A stretch of 64,000 bases of DNA, from the NCBI RefSeq assembly GCF_901709675.1, contig NC_051099.1, forward strand, positions 8,308,001 through 8,372,000, read 5' to 3'. Positions 29,201 to 43,426 of the stretch are shown piece by piece (the stretch's first letter is position 1; each line of letters starts with the position of its first letter). Origin of the DNA: Syngnathus acus (lineage: Eukaryota > Chordata > Actinopteri > Syngnathiformes > Syngnathidae). Under the pieces are notes generated by a model. That model was given only the letters and a program-made list of their open reading frames with translations. It made no database searches and was not told the DNA's origin. Position numbers and translations under genes: made by a program.

Positions 29201-32200
29201 GTATTAACCTACAGCCATTGTGAAGTTGATAAATCCCCACAGTTCTACAATAGCTGCACTAAATAAACCCATCAGTCAATGTCTGACATTTACGGTGAAT
29301 GAATGAATGAATAAATGAATGAATGAATGATATTGACAGCTGTCTTTGTCTGTACGGACAAAGTAAGGCAGGTGCAAACAAAACATTTGGATTTTTTTTC
29401 CCCTCTCTCTACTTTTTGGTTGACTATGAACTTTATTTTTACCACATTTTGGAATAAAAAATGATCTGAACATTAATTTGATGTGTTCTACTTTTTCTGT
29501 ACACTAGGACACCGTGTTACATGACTCTTATGTACTATATATGCTTTAATGCCAAAGCAGTATATAAGTAGAAGTAAGTCCTTTCATATTACAACTAACT
29601 CACCAGCTTTGCATCTGCATCACCAGCTTTGCATTTGCATCCCTAACAATGTGACTTTTTACAGTCTACTACATGCCACACAAAGGTGACACACCCATTC
29701 TGTATGTCTCCCGATAAAGTACAACACAATCTCAAATAATGAGCAGGTAACCTTGTTGTTATTGTTAAGCGTCCTTTAGGGTAGGTAGCCCCTTGAAGAT
29801 TTTCTTTCTTGTAATGAGCCCATCTACAGAACGAGTGACAGTGCACAAGGGCCTCATTTTCCATCCAGTTAAAATACCAGACATGTACTGGTTTGACTGG
29901 TGGGACTGTTCCAGTGCAGTCTTCCTCATTAACCGACAGCTCCTGTGCCGCATACGCCCACTGAGGGCTGAAGATGGTAGGCAGGCACACACATGCCAAC
30001 GCTCTTATGGATAAAACCTACTTTTGCATAAATCCTCTCCCCCATTTTGACACCTATTATGGCAATTAACTTCCCCGGGTGAGATAAGAGCTGAATAAAA
30101 GAGGCTTACAAGAGATACCTATATGTACAGTAAATGGATACTAGGGAACACTTGAGGGCACACTTAGTGATGGAAAAAAAAGTAAAAAAAAAAAAAAGGT
30201 ATATAGTACAACTTGCATCCACACTGGTACCTTCCACCTTCCTATCTGAACAAACTTGGAAATGGTCAAACAGTTACATTTTCAATCTACCATCTGCATC
30301 TCATCATAGCCCCTTTCACGTTGCCTTAGAACAAAATAAGAACATACCTGAACAAAGGTGCAGAAATGCCAAAAGCCAATAAATCCCCTTGGAACGGGCA
30401 GGCATCATTCAAAGAAGCAGCAGTCGGAGTATTCCAGACTTTGAATGCGCGTTGTGGTTACACTTAGTTCATCTAAATCCGAACTTGTGAGCCCGAGTTG
30501 CTGTCAGGCTTGGTCGAATTAAAGAGTCTCAGAGCCACTCCTCACGGAGAGATGCCCGCTTAAAGTTCAGATGAATTCTCGATGAAGTATCCCACTCGAG
30601 ACAAAATAGGGGGCTTTCTCCACGCGGCTCCTCACTTCGGACCGGCGACGGCAACTTCACCGCATCCATCGCCTGAGTCCAATCGTCATTTCGCGCAAGT
30701 AGGAAATGACCTAATAGAAATATTGTGGCAAGCACTTTTTAGCGAGGTTTCAATGTGGAGCCCGTGCACGCCAGACTGCTGCAAAAGTGGAAGCGGCGTT
30801 GGTTGGGTGAGACGCTTGTGCGTCTGCGTCAGTGCGCACACGAGGAGAAGTGGGCTCGGATTTTACCGCTGCTGCTCAGGAGATTCCACCCTTGACTACC
30901 CACGGATTCCTAATTTGTAGCACTTAAAAAATGCCAATAATTCATAAATACTTGGTAAGAAGTGCTCACTGTGGATATTAAACGATTTTATTCAAGTGCG
31001 AGGATGGGGGTTGACTTTTTTATCATTTTTATTCATGCTTGAAATGAAAATTATTTGCACAATATATCCATGTTGCTCAAATGTGAACCTTTTAATCAAA
31101 TAAACTAATAATTTATTACCAGTGGTCTCTTAATCCCCCACCCCCCAGGGCTGTAGTTCAAACCATTTGTGGACCAGCTCATGTTGTAGTGTAGGGGAGA
31201 AGGGGTCATCATAATGAGCCAGCCAGCAGCATTGTTTTTTTTTTTCAAGATGACCAAAAATCGATTCACTTCTCACCCCCTGACCTCTCAGCGTGCCATT
31301 GGGGAAATTAGATATGAGTGGAATTGCATTACAGTTGTGATGCTGCTGAACATTTCACGCCACGAAATGACACATGTTGACGAAACCGTCACACGCTGAA
31401 TCCAAACAGTGCATATTTAAATGAGGAAAGTTATTTTCCCCTGTAACTAGAGCAAATACCCAGCAAGCGCTCAGAATATTATTGTCAAAATGTAAGCACG
31501 CCCCCTAGAGGATGAAGAGACTCAGTGCGGAAACCATCATGTGCCTATGTCGCCTCAACAACAGGTGCCGCAACAAAAGAAGGTCAGGTGAATTCTGACA
31601 AATATTTAGACCATTGCTCACATTTCAAAGCAGTGGAATATTTTCCAGGAACAGATGGTGAAAATATTGTCACAAAGACATGCCTGTCTTCATGGCAACA
31701 CAAAGCATGCAATGGCAAAGCCAGAGACTGAGAACTGTTTTTCACTTCAAAATAAATATCAAGATGACAAATATCTCATACGTTTTCACCCTATAATGGA
31801 ATGTGCATTGTTGCATGTGCATTTAACTCATAAATGCAGATGGTTATGATTAATCGAAGGCAGTCTGCCTTCCCCATTTCATCTCTCTGTCAGTTCATTG
31901 GGTTTTTCAGTTTGCTTCACTCATTCATATCTTTGCCTGTCTGTCACTGCACATCAATGCGGTTACTCTGCATCATACAAAGCCCTGTATGAATGAGAAA
32001 CAACCTTCACGTTCTTCACCCAAATCACAGCAGTGGAATCTGATGCAATAGCTAGCTCCATCTCCTCTTCTCTCTGTCTCTCGAAATGAGCAGCTTGGTA
32101 GCCAGTCTCATTCCACTCTTTAAAGAATGAAGAGCCTTTCATGTCCTTACAGTCTCGCTGCCGTGTTTTTTTTTCTTCTGGCTGGAGCATAAAGACTCAC

Positions 32201-33687
32201 ATTTTTTGAGGGGAAAAAAAATGTTTTTCATCTTGAAAGGAGAAAAAGGGAGATCAAAACTATTTCATCAACCATGAAAACTAGCCAGTACAAGCTTCAA
32301 TTTAGATGCAGTTTTTTAAATACTTGCATGCCTGGTAATGGTGCTATAGTATGTCACTTTTTTCATATTACAAATTAATTTGGAGAAGTACAGTGACAGC
32401 ACATCTGTCTCTCGAATGAGCGGTATCGGTTTTGAATTCCATGATTTCCTGAGCTTTTTCCAAGTAGGGTTAGGGTGAAGTCAATGCCACATTATTAGTT
32501 GTGTGCCTTCCAGCTCACTGTTTTCTTGCAAAATAATTCACTTACCCTCCAAGAATGTCTCAGACCACGTTTTTGTTCCTTGAGTTTGAAATTCTTATTA
32601 CATCTATTTTGAAGGGTTCCAATAATCCGGAGAATAATATTAAAAGCGGACATATTTTTGTGGGGCGTACCATTGTTGTGCAAATGCTTGTCTCGCGGCA
32701 CAATGGGGGGCCTTTGTTGGCTTTAGACAAAACGCTGGATGTGTCCAGCTGCTTAACTGTTATTAAGCTACATTGTCTGTCAGCACATGAAAACAAAGTC
32801 CCATTCCTAGAAATTGGGGTCGCCGTTATAGCTTACAGTGGTCTAGAATTATACACCCATTACTCTAACCTGGAGCAACACTCTGCTTAGGCATATTTCT
32901 GAAATTTTCTGTGATTTAATAGAACATTGGTTAATGCTTTAAAACCAGTTATTATGTAAATGATGCAGATGGACCCAAATGTTGTCAATATTAAAGCGCT
33001 TGTACTGGACAGTACCTTTGTATCCATAGCTGCTGTCTTGGTCTGCTGCAGGTTGCATTTCAGGTTTTGGGGTGATTACGTCACGGTTTCGTCTGTATTT
33101 ATCTGTTTGGAAATGAATCACATTGTCACTGTCTTTCATTTTTACATACTTGTCTCTTAAAAAAAAAAAAAATGCATAAATAAAAATCAGCAAACGTGAA
33201 GCGAGCAGCAGTTTTTGGATGTAAAAGTGACAGTAACAGTCTACTCTGTAGCTAGGGCTTGTTTCTTTTCAACCGCTAGAGGGCAGTATAACTGCATCGA
33301 CCAACAGCTGTTCTGTTTCGAAGGATGGCGTTCCTCTTTCTCATCTTAGAAACTATTTGATGCACCTCTTGTTTTGGATCTAAACTGAATGTGCATGTAG
33401 CTGATGCTGAGCTGAAGGTATTTCAAGTTTGCTTTCATTATATAATGTGAAAAGATCTAGCAATTATTTCAACCATAATTAAAGGTTTAACACATCCTAG
33501 GTCCAATGAGTAATTTGATGAGACACGAGCACATGTACTTGCTCATCGGAACAATTTCTTACCTGACAAAATGTCCACAGCACTGCCGCACCCCACTCGC
33601 TCGACACCAAGCATGCTGATGAGAATGAATGTGGTGGCAAGTGCCAGCATGATTCCTGGCTCTGCCTTTAATTGGGACTTAATGCAC
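1469..33687 (-). CDS. robo1: Roundabout axon-guidance receptor, 5' part (gene-level entry; exons listed separately)
   Basis: Robo proteins are single-pass receptors for Slit ligands that steer axons and migrating cells; Slit binds the first Ig domains. Three minus-strand exons are visible: a signal-peptide exon (33563-33687), Ig1 (18223-18549) and the first part of Ig2 (1469-1626). Phases fit exactly: exon 1 ends in phase 1, and the joined codon gives the family hallmark GSRLRQED. The Ig1 to Ig2 join reads [15 protein letters not shown]. From memory, the Ile at that join, [11 protein letters not shown] and TISW favour Robo1 over Robo2, Robo3 and Robo4. The second half of Ig2, Ig3-5, fibronectin domains, membrane segment and CC motifs lie beyond the left edge. 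The exon near 33.6 kb has a splice acceptor, so at least one more 5' exon lies upstream. The family is certain; the paralogue call is likely but not proven. Confidence 0.88.
2931..3031. repeat. TATACG/TATATG microsatellite
   Basis: About 100 bases alternate between TATA, TACG and TATG units. Simple sequence repeat inside the robo1 intron. Purine-pyrimidine alternation is nearly continuous. Confidence 0.85.
4550..4581. repeat. CACACG/CACA microsatellite
   Basis: Repeated GCACACAC units directly downstream of a GGGCTTTAG stretch. Simple repeat. Confidence 0.8.
8519..8573. repeat. Cluster of A homopolymer runs
   Basis: Three A runs of 9 to about 17 bases within 55 bases. Together with nearby A/T runs they create the Phe-rich minus-strand frame seen here, which is not a gene. 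Confidence 0.8.
14213..14246. repeat. GT microsatellite followed by G run
   Basis: A short TGTG repeat passes directly into a run of about 18 G. Prone to length error in assembly. Confidence 0.8.
18223..18549 (-). CDS. robo1: robo1 exon encoding Ig domain 1
   Basis: The exon is 327 bases, about 109 residues. It opens [18 protein letters not shown] and contains the Ig1 core: [19 protein letters not shown] with the first Cys, the Trp in VEWYKDGE, then [18 protein letters not shown] and the second Cys in [12 protein letters not shown]. It ends NASLEVA plus one base. Acceptor CTCCAG at 18551-18550 (minus sense) and donor A/GTAAGT at 18223/18222 are both strong. Ig1 carries much of the Slit-binding surface in the family and is nearly unchanged here, so the protein should still bind Slit. 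Confidence 0.95.
26781..27727. mobile_element. Non-autonomous DNA transposon (MITE) with perfect 27-bp terminal inverted repeats
   Basis: Bases 26781-26807 (starting TACCGTTTTTTTCC) are the exact reverse complement of 27701-27727, so the element has perfect 27-bp inverted ends and begins and ends in TA, as TA-targeting elements do. The motif GCGCATTATACATGG or a one-base variant recurs inside: once inverted at the left end, again near 26845, and at about 27629, 27683 and 27701. This looks like multiple transposase-binding sites. There is no transposase frame. The interior holds T runs, a TATTA-rich stretch and a SINE. Superfamily not assigned. Confidence 0.8.
27347..27572 (+). mobile_element. 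SINE-like retroelement nested in the MITE
   Basis: The stretch from about CCAAAGACTATAAAAATGGG through a GC-rich middle (GCGCGGCGCCGCTG, CAGGGGATGG, GGGTCAAATGCAGAGG) to GTGTGTGACGATCATTGGG matches, from memory, a widespread teleost short repeat. It is followed by an A-rich tail (27573-27610), as expected for a retroposed copy. I do not name the family. Boundaries, especially the left one, are approximate. Confidence 0.6.
29296..29329. repeat. GAAT microsatellite
   Basis: About eight tandem GAAT units with one AAAT variant, in the robo1 intron. Confidence 0.85.
30546..30735 (-). other. Candidate alternative first exon of robo1 (hypothesis)
   Basis: On the minus strand, in a CpG-rich patch, an ATG at 30735 opens a frame starting [17 protein letters not shown], a hydrophobic leader. 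A GT donor (CTCC/GTGAGG) after 190 bases leaves phase 1, the phase the Ig1 exon needs, so it could splice to give an R-SRLRQED junction. Mammalian ROBO1 has a second internal promoter (the DUTT1 form), so this is reasonable, but the donor is only fair and about 40 residues of non-Ig sequence would follow the leader. Low confidence. Confidence 0.25.
31498..31511 (-). promoter_or_regulatory. Candidate CTCF motif (minus orientation)
   Basis: The plus strand reads ACGCCCCCTAGAGG; its complement has the CTAGGGGGCG core of the CTCF zinc-finger site. It matches 12 of 14 positions of CCASYAGRKGGCRS. It lies in the robo1 intron, 2 kb inside the signal-peptide exon. Confidence 0.4.
33273..33286 (+). 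promoter_or_regulatory. Candidate CTCF motif (plus orientation)
   Basis: CCGCTAGAGGGCAG matches the CTCF core at every position except A/G at position 3, where both are common in real sites. It sits about 280 bases from the robo1 signal-peptide exon. Confidence 0.5.
33563..33687 (-). CDS. robo1: robo1 exon with start codon and signal peptide
   Basis: Read on the minus strand, an acceptor (TTCCAG at its upstream border) is followed by 37 bases and then an ATG at 33650-33648. The encoded leader begins [16 protein letters not shown], a typical hydrophobic signal peptide, and continues through [10 protein letters not shown]. The donor is a strong TCAG/GTAAG at 33563/33562, leaving one base (phase 1) that completes a Gly with the Ig1 exon. 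The frame upstream of the ATG stays open to the acceptor, reading [12 protein letters not shown], so translation might start in an earlier exon. Too short to stand out as an ORF; it was found by phase matching to the Ig1 exon. Confidence 0.75.
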
Positions 33688-35423
33688 CTGGAATCAAACA
33701 CATTTGAATAATTAGCGAGAAATATGTGGTAGCATTTGCAAACAATCTCTACAATTTTTAAGAACCATTTGAGTGATTACAATGTCACGACGCAAATGCT
33801 TCACACAACCAATCCTGCTGCTATGCACCATGCAAAGCCATGCTCTTTGAGGAAGAGGGATGGGCTTCCTTCTAAATCCCGCACAGCATGTAGTCAAACT
33901 GTGATGCTTTCTTCTTGAGTCTGAGCACGTCCTTACGAAGTGAGAAAATGAAGATTACTGCAGTTTCAGGGTTAACTCCAGTATCTTTGCTTGACCCTAC
34001 AAGTATGCCGTAAATCAAACAGTCTGCACATTTGAACGAAAATGAGAGCTGCTTTTATCAAGATATTATTACACAATTGTGCTTTCATACAGCTCTGACC
34101 AGGTGTCCCTAATGTTGCGGTTGGTGAATTTTAACTCCCAATCCAAGATCAAGTAAAATCCGCATCCTTCCCATTTCCACCCGGTCCTTTACAGAGAAAC
34201 TTAACAGCAGAAATAATAAGTCGGTTCTTCTGATCAGCCATCTGTGCTACAAAAAGCCTTGCAACTCTTCCCGTCTGTCCGATGGACAGCCAGATTCCCG
34301 GGATGTCTTGGCGCCCACCGCCCACCATCATCATGTGCCACTTTAATTGTTCTGCAAAATGAACGTCCACAGCCAGAACTACAAATATGCCAAAACACTT
34401 GAGCAAAAAAGTGTCCACCCATTGACAAGGAGGGACCATAATTGTTTTGGAGGTGTAAGCAATGCCACAAAGTAGCTGTAAGCAGTTTGTATCCATAAAA
34501 ATGTGTTGCATAGCTCAAACACAAGTCTGAGTCTGGTTAATGAGATTGTGTGGAGTCTTGTCAACGAATGTAGCGGTGTGGCATATCAGCATGCTCGACA
34601 CGTCAATGAAAGAATCTCATAAAGATGCTTTGAGGCAGAAAGAATAATATCCAGCAGCTGTACCATATTCAGTATCAATGATATTAATATTCAGGACTAC
34701 TGTCTCGAAAAAAATCTGCATGTAATATTTGAGCGAGGGATATTGCATTTTGCAGACTAGTGAAAATTAAATGTGATAGCAACATTATTGCATTATTTTG
34801 TTAAATAAAATGCATCGTATGGGAAATACAGACAGAAGAATGTCAGAATTGTTGTAAATACCAGTAGAATTTCTGATATACCTCTCACATGACTCTTATT
34901 ATTCCATGCAGGTGTACCTAATACACTGTCCAATAAGAATGGAGCGTGTTACACTTCAAAGGCTCCCTGCTGAAATATATAACAATATCTGTTAGACTCA
35001 TCTTCTCGCGCATTGGACCGAGGGGTGAGCCTTCCGATCAAAGGTGACGGGAGAGCTGATTTCCTTCCTCCCTCCGACTGCTGGGGAATAATCACAGCTC
35101 ACCATCTAACATATTGTCAATAAGAAAGAGCAGAAGCTCCTCTTGTAACACTGCAGACAGATCACAATACTCCAGCAAGCAGCAGAGCGTGACCAGAATC
35201 AGCTTCAGGTGCACCCCAACCCCCTCTCCGAGCGCGCAAGAGCCGATAGATAGGCCATCTTCACTTGCATCCAACTTGCTTTCGTGCGGGCGCTGATAAT
35301 ATTCCCCATAGAAAATGATACAGGTTGTACGTAGAAACATGAGTGGCATTTGTAGGATGACATTATTCATCCCACATTGCACGTCTGTACGTTGTGAAAC
35401 CAAATATGTAGTTTTATAAATGC

Positions 35424-35640
35424 CAGTGGATAAGTCTACACACCCCTGTTCAAATGCCAGGTATTTGTGATGTAAAAATAAGAGACCCAGATTCTGTAAA
35501 TTATTTCAAAACTTTCCCCTCCTTTAATCTGACCAATGACCTGTACAACTTGTTTCAGCTTAATGTCCAGCTCTATGGCCGTCAACCTTTTACTTGGCAT
35601 GTTTTATGAGATCCTCGTCTTGGATGATGGAAACCTTCAT
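35424..35640. repeat. Degenerate teleost interspersed repeat fragment
   Basis: The text GATAAGTCTACACACCCC... TGCCAGGTATTTGTGATG followed by a decayed continuation matches, from memory, a repeat seen in many fish genomes. Family not named; ends approximate. Confidence 0.45.
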
Positions 35641-35736
35641 GGTTGTCTGAACAACCGTTAACTTTTTTGATTTAACCAGTCCGACTGAATGGGCTGTGAG
35701 ATGTGACGTCTGAAAGCATCACCAGAGTACAGAAAG

Positions 35737-35750
35737 GCAGCAGGGGGCAG
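35737..35750 (+). promoter_or_regulatory. Candidate CTCF motif (plus orientation)
   Basis: GCAGCAGGGGGCAG matches the CTCF core CCASYAGRKGGCRS at 13 of 14 positions (first C is G). Same orientation as the site at 33273. Confidence 0.35.
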
Positions 35751-36378
35751 AACCAGGAAGTATGATTCACTGATAATTGAAGCTGGAAGAGGAGCTGCTG
35801 TGAGAAGGCAAAGCCTTGTTCTATTGAGACAAATTTAAATGTTTGATGTGAGCAAGAATTCACTACGCCAACTGTCAATCAAAAACTGCAAAACAACAAA
35901 CGGGTGGTATTTTGTCCAGGAATGGAGGGTGACAGATACATGTTTTCATCACTGACACGACACGTATTGGGAGTTATCAGAACAAGACAAATGGTGTTCT
36001 AAGTATGATAGGCTTCATCTGGGGCTTTGTCAGAGCTCAGTAACAAGTTATAGTCAGCTCAGCAGCCATTGTGGAGGAGGGAAATCTAGCCTGAGGGGTA
36101 AGAGATGATCCGATGAACCGGCCACAAGGGGCACTGACCTCTGGTCCCAGAAGATGAATGACCCAATATGTCAGCAGCAGATCCCAGTATAAATACAGCC
36201 TATATGTGGTGAGATGAATCTGGAGATTTTGCTGGAAATAGGAATGTGAGTGATTCACGATCACGAGCAATCTGCCTTTAAGCACAGAGTATTTTGCATT
36301 TTGAAAGGGATTGATGGATGGGTGGAAACATTTGTGGATTTATGAGTCAACAGTTGCGTTGCCAGTATTGCGTGGGAG

Positions 36379-36382
<4 letters not shown>

Positions 36383-36409
<27 letters not shown>
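36383..36409. repeat. 27-base G homopolymer
   Basis: An uninterrupted run of G on the plus strand. It can form quadruplex structures and its true length is uncertain in any assembly. Confidence 0.9.
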
Positions 36410-39400
36410 TAGCAGGATGTGTTCCGATGAGTCTGGATTAGTTTGAATGCAATTCCAACACTTCCAAAAACCTAATCCCTTTTGGGTTTTCAAGACCACT
36501 AAAGGATTTCCTATATCAGAAGTCGAAAATAGCAACCAAATAATAACCCTAAGAGAGACGAGGATCTTGATGAAGTTAGTGTAATTTTTTTTAATGAGTT
36601 AGAATATTCAAAGTTTCAAAACAAAATGGCCTCATTTCCTTAAACATTAACCTTAAACCTGAACACATGCTGTGAAATTTTTTTTTAACCCTGTGAAAAT
36701 AAACCAAACTTTGATTTCCTGAACAAAAATACTGATAAATACTCCAGGCATAGTTAAACATGATATCAGATATTATTTTGGAAAAATTGAGTCTTGTGGA
36801 AATGCTTTGTCACTTTGTGCACAAAACAACCAGAATGAATCTGAATTAATAGGCAAGAAAAACAGTTAAAACACATATAATAATAATAAAGAGGTAACTC
36901 TAAAAAGAAAGACTCACAACTTCACAACTTACCCTCCCAGGTGATTCCTCCAATATTACAGCTCCATTCATCAGTATAACCAAATCTGCCAGTGTGCTTC
37001 TTTCAGGCATTCAACCATTTAAGCACGAGTGTTGAAGGAGAAAAAGCAAGAAGACCTGCAAGAAGATGAGCAGGAAAATCAAAAGGAGTTGGCCATACTA
37101 AATGAAAATCCTTCCTAATCCATCTGTGATCCAAGAGGCGCTATCGGATGGGGTGCATACAAATTGCAAAGCTACCTCTGCAGCAACGTAGGTCCACTTT
37201 TTCCTCAGGGTCCTAAGGCTGCACATTTACAGAGCAGATTCTGTGGCACTAGAAACATGTTAGCTTCTGTTGTGGCTTGAACATTTTGAATTCAATCTAA
37301 TGGAAAAAAAATAAGCCCGCTGGCATTTCTCACAATGTTGTTTTCTCATTTGCGTTTAATCATGGGTTTAACAATCACAGTTTTGCATATTGGTGTTTAT
37401 CCACAGATAAAGATGGTGTATGGTTGTTTTTTTTCCTGGTTTCCTGCAGCCACTGTTTTAATATGGATAGCCACTGCTGCACAGACTGCAGAAATGTATC
37501 CCACTGTGTTCTGCAACAAAGCAATCTTGCCACTGTCTTTTTCACCAAATTAAACTGAATTCATTTCTTTCCTTACCGCTTTGTTTCCAATTGCACTGAC
37601 AAAAACATACTCGGGTTATACGCTGCAGAGCGATCATAGATAAAAGCCAGACCTTTTACGCATTTCTTCGGCTACATGTGGGTTTGACCACAGAATTATA
37701 TTTTTCTAAGTTCTCTTTTTCATGTTGGGTTTTTGCTCTCCTCCCCGATATACTAAATTGATTGAATCACTTTATAATTGATTGGGGTATTTTCTTATCG
37801 GCTAGATATTATTGAGGAAAACGTGGCCACGATAAATGATAAATGCATCCTCTGCTGTGTAATGATGTGTGCAACAAAAGAGAAGAATTGATCTGAAAAT
37901 GCACTTCGATCTAACCTCACACGCACGCGCACGTACACACAATTGATGGGCTGAAATGCGGAGAATGCTGTCTTTTTCATGTTGTCACATTCTCAGAAGC
38001 CATTGAGCAATTAAAACCCAGTCTGGCCGACTTGTAAAGATGATTCAAGTAAACTGTTTATTTTTGTGTGTTTTTTTTAATAGCAGGTTGAGAAGCATTC
38101 AAGAGAGCTAAATAGATTTCCCCAAAAGTACCACAGAAAATAACTACATTTAACAAATACCGACCTAGATGATAAATTGTTTCATTATTCTTCAGTTTGA
38201 GTAGTATTTGTATGAACACCTTTTGCCTTAAATTCCTTCATCTCACTCAGCAGTCCAGTTTTGAATTAACCTGAAGTCAATAGCATGGCCATCTATCATT
38301 CTTGCTGGAGTGGGCTCGAGAGTGTGCTATTGGACAGATAATCATCTCCTGAGGAAAGAGGCTTTTCTTTAGCAAGATTCTCGCTTAACTGGTCTGAAGT
38401 GCGTGACGATTTTTGTTTGATCACAGGGTGAAAAATGAGCAAGTCGTGGCAGTTTAACATAGTTTGGCTGCCCACAAATACTCTCATTTATTCAGGCCGG
38501 GCCCGGATTCTCTCACCCCATTAATGCAAAATGTACAGAAGGTCATGACGAGCCTGCTACTTTGACAAATAACCCAAAACCAAATGAAAAATGTCATATA
38601 TTTGTTTGTCTGCTCTACACCTGGTACCTTACTAATTCATCATTTCAAGTTGTTTTCATGAGGCAGGGGAAACTTTTTCACCAAGCGGATGTGTGATCCT
38701 TCTCTCATAGTTTTAAGTTTGATTTGCTTCCATATTTATATATGGTAATATTCAAATCCCCATTTCCACTTCCCCTGCTTTGGTTGTGTTGACTGACACT
38801 TCTGCATTTACGCAAAAAGCCAAACAAAGCCATTTTTATGGATGGGTCATTATACAAGAGCTGCATGGGGAATCAGTAAGAATGCAATTCAGGTGTCATT
38901 GCCCCTTTTGTAATGCGTTTCATCTTCAGGAATTCATTTTCTCCGCAGCTTCACTTGAAAATGGCATTCTGACACCATTTACATGGAAATCACTTTGCCT
39001 CTTCATCTCTAATAGCGGCCTATGTGCAGACAGGACCTCAGAGACCTGGCCTATTAATAAGAGGAGGAAGAACGAAAGAAAGCGATGGAGTTTTCAAGGC
39101 AAAAGTCAAGGTCTGGGTGAGGATGAAGGAAAGATTTAAATGTTATGTTTGTTCAGCATGGACAGTATCCCCCTCACTTTCACTTTGGTGTTCTTTCTCA
39201 AACACTTGTGTGAGCCCAGGCATGCAAATATGATCAGGATATAAAAGAAAGAACAAAGGTTTTTATAGGATAGCACAGGTGTTAGGTTAATGACAAGGGT
39301 GTGATACCGTTTATTGATTGACGCACCAATAGCTTTACTGTATGTTAAGTGAATATAACTGTGAAGTGTCTATTTCTAAAAGCGAGGAAAAAAATATTTA

Positions 39401-39998
39401 TTTGTCTGGATTAATACTGCCTCCACATGGCACTACTGCAGCACTGCTCGGTAAAAGACTGTACCTGTCATGCATAACACTGTACCTGTTTTAATCAACA
39501 TCATAGTCATGCGATGGTTGGCTGGATAAAATTTTGTGAGCGAATACTAACTGACTTTGTAACTGACATTAATTACAAAGCAGTTTTAATGATGCAACAT
39601 GCGAAATGGAGATTTAAATAAAATATGAAACATACCATGAACCTTCTTGTTATAATATTTAAGTTGCGCCAAAAACAAATATTCTTCTTCTGTAAAATAA
39701 TGGAGAGGGAATCAGGATAGGGCAATAGCAGAACGTTAGTTTAAAGAGTATTTTAACTCCAGCAAGCATTGCATCAATAGAATGTCATATTACTTTGAAT
39801 TGGAAAATTGTAAACATTTAACAATTCTGAATAAGACATGAGTTACTGTCAAATAACTGCCGAACTATAGACCATTTCCCTACCAAATCATAAAATGAAA
39901 GTGCTTTGTTTTTATACAAAATGTTGTTTCACATTATGTATTTATACGGAGAAAATAAAATGTAAATAATGGGACTACAGACGAAGCGTGTCGGAACA

Positions 39999-40037
39999 GC
40001 GTCATGACGTCATGACGCACAGCGTGACGCGTGACGT
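39999..40037. promoter_or_regulatory. CRE/ATF-like palindrome cluster in the ppm1d promoter
   Basis: Positions 39999-40018 form a perfect 20-base palindrome centred on a full CRE (TGACGTCA, 40005-40012) and flanked by two further TGACG half-sites. Two more TGACG half-sites follow at 40025 and 40032. The cluster lies about 150-185 bases upstream of the ppm1d ATG. CREB/ATF factors bind such sites, and human PPM1D transcription is, as I recall, CRE-responsive; binding here is inference. Confidence 0.6.
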
Positions 40038-40183
40038 GCGAAAAAGGATAAACAAAAAAGGAAGGAAGCCGTCGGCCATACAATCGCGGCAAAATCGGTT
40101 CAAAATTTTAGCCCGTGAGCTGCAGTTAGCCGCTACGTGCACCCTTTTGTTGTCTCACTAGGCAGCATTTGGTGTTAGCAATC

Positions 40184-43057
<2,874 letters not shown>

Positions 43058-43426
43058 TCAGGTGAATGCTCATAAAACTGTGTCAAACTATCAGTGTCCA
43101 AGCTAGAGTAGCCAGTAGCATATGCACTATTTCTCACGAATCAAAAACAAATTGACCTTAAAGTTAGTTGACGTTTCCATTTAAAAATAGAAAAAATACT
43201 CTTTCAGCAGATTGGCATACTTAAAATTTCATCTTGAATTCCAAAATATTATTTCCTTCAGTTTATGGTCAGAAAAATATGGTATGTTCTTAAGGTTTCC
43301 CTCCATCTCATTATTGAATTTAAAATGATAAGTTATTTGTATGGTATTAGTTGAGTAATGGAATGCAATGTTTTTTTTTTATTTTTTTTTTTATCATGTT
43401 CTTGTTGTTACTGCCTTTTTCACCAG

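Larger units (their letters stand above)
18550..33562 (-). other. robo1: robo1 intron between signal-peptide exon and Ig1
   Basis: A 15.0 kb intron. It contains the MITE-plus-SINE insertion (26781-27727), a GAAT repeat (about 29296-29329), an AT-rich block with many TAAT cores (about 24230-24990), and a CpG-rich patch near 30.45-30.90 kb that may be an internal promoter. No other coding exon is convincing. Confidence 0.65.
33688..39998. other. robo1 upstream / intergenic DNA
   Basis: No coding exon is recognised. Because the robo1 exon at 33.6 kb has an acceptor, an untranslated robo1 first exon probably lies here or beyond. The modestly CpG-rich patch near 35.19-35.30 kb, with a GTGAGC donor-like site at 35098-35099 (minus strand), is one candidate. 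Also here: a CTCF-like motif (35737-35750), a fish repeat fragment (35424-35640) and a 27-G run. Confidence 0.5.

Noticed and set aside
40169-40183. Earlier start for ppm1d
   Set aside because: The codon at 40169 is TTG; the first ATG in frame is 40184 and fits the family length.
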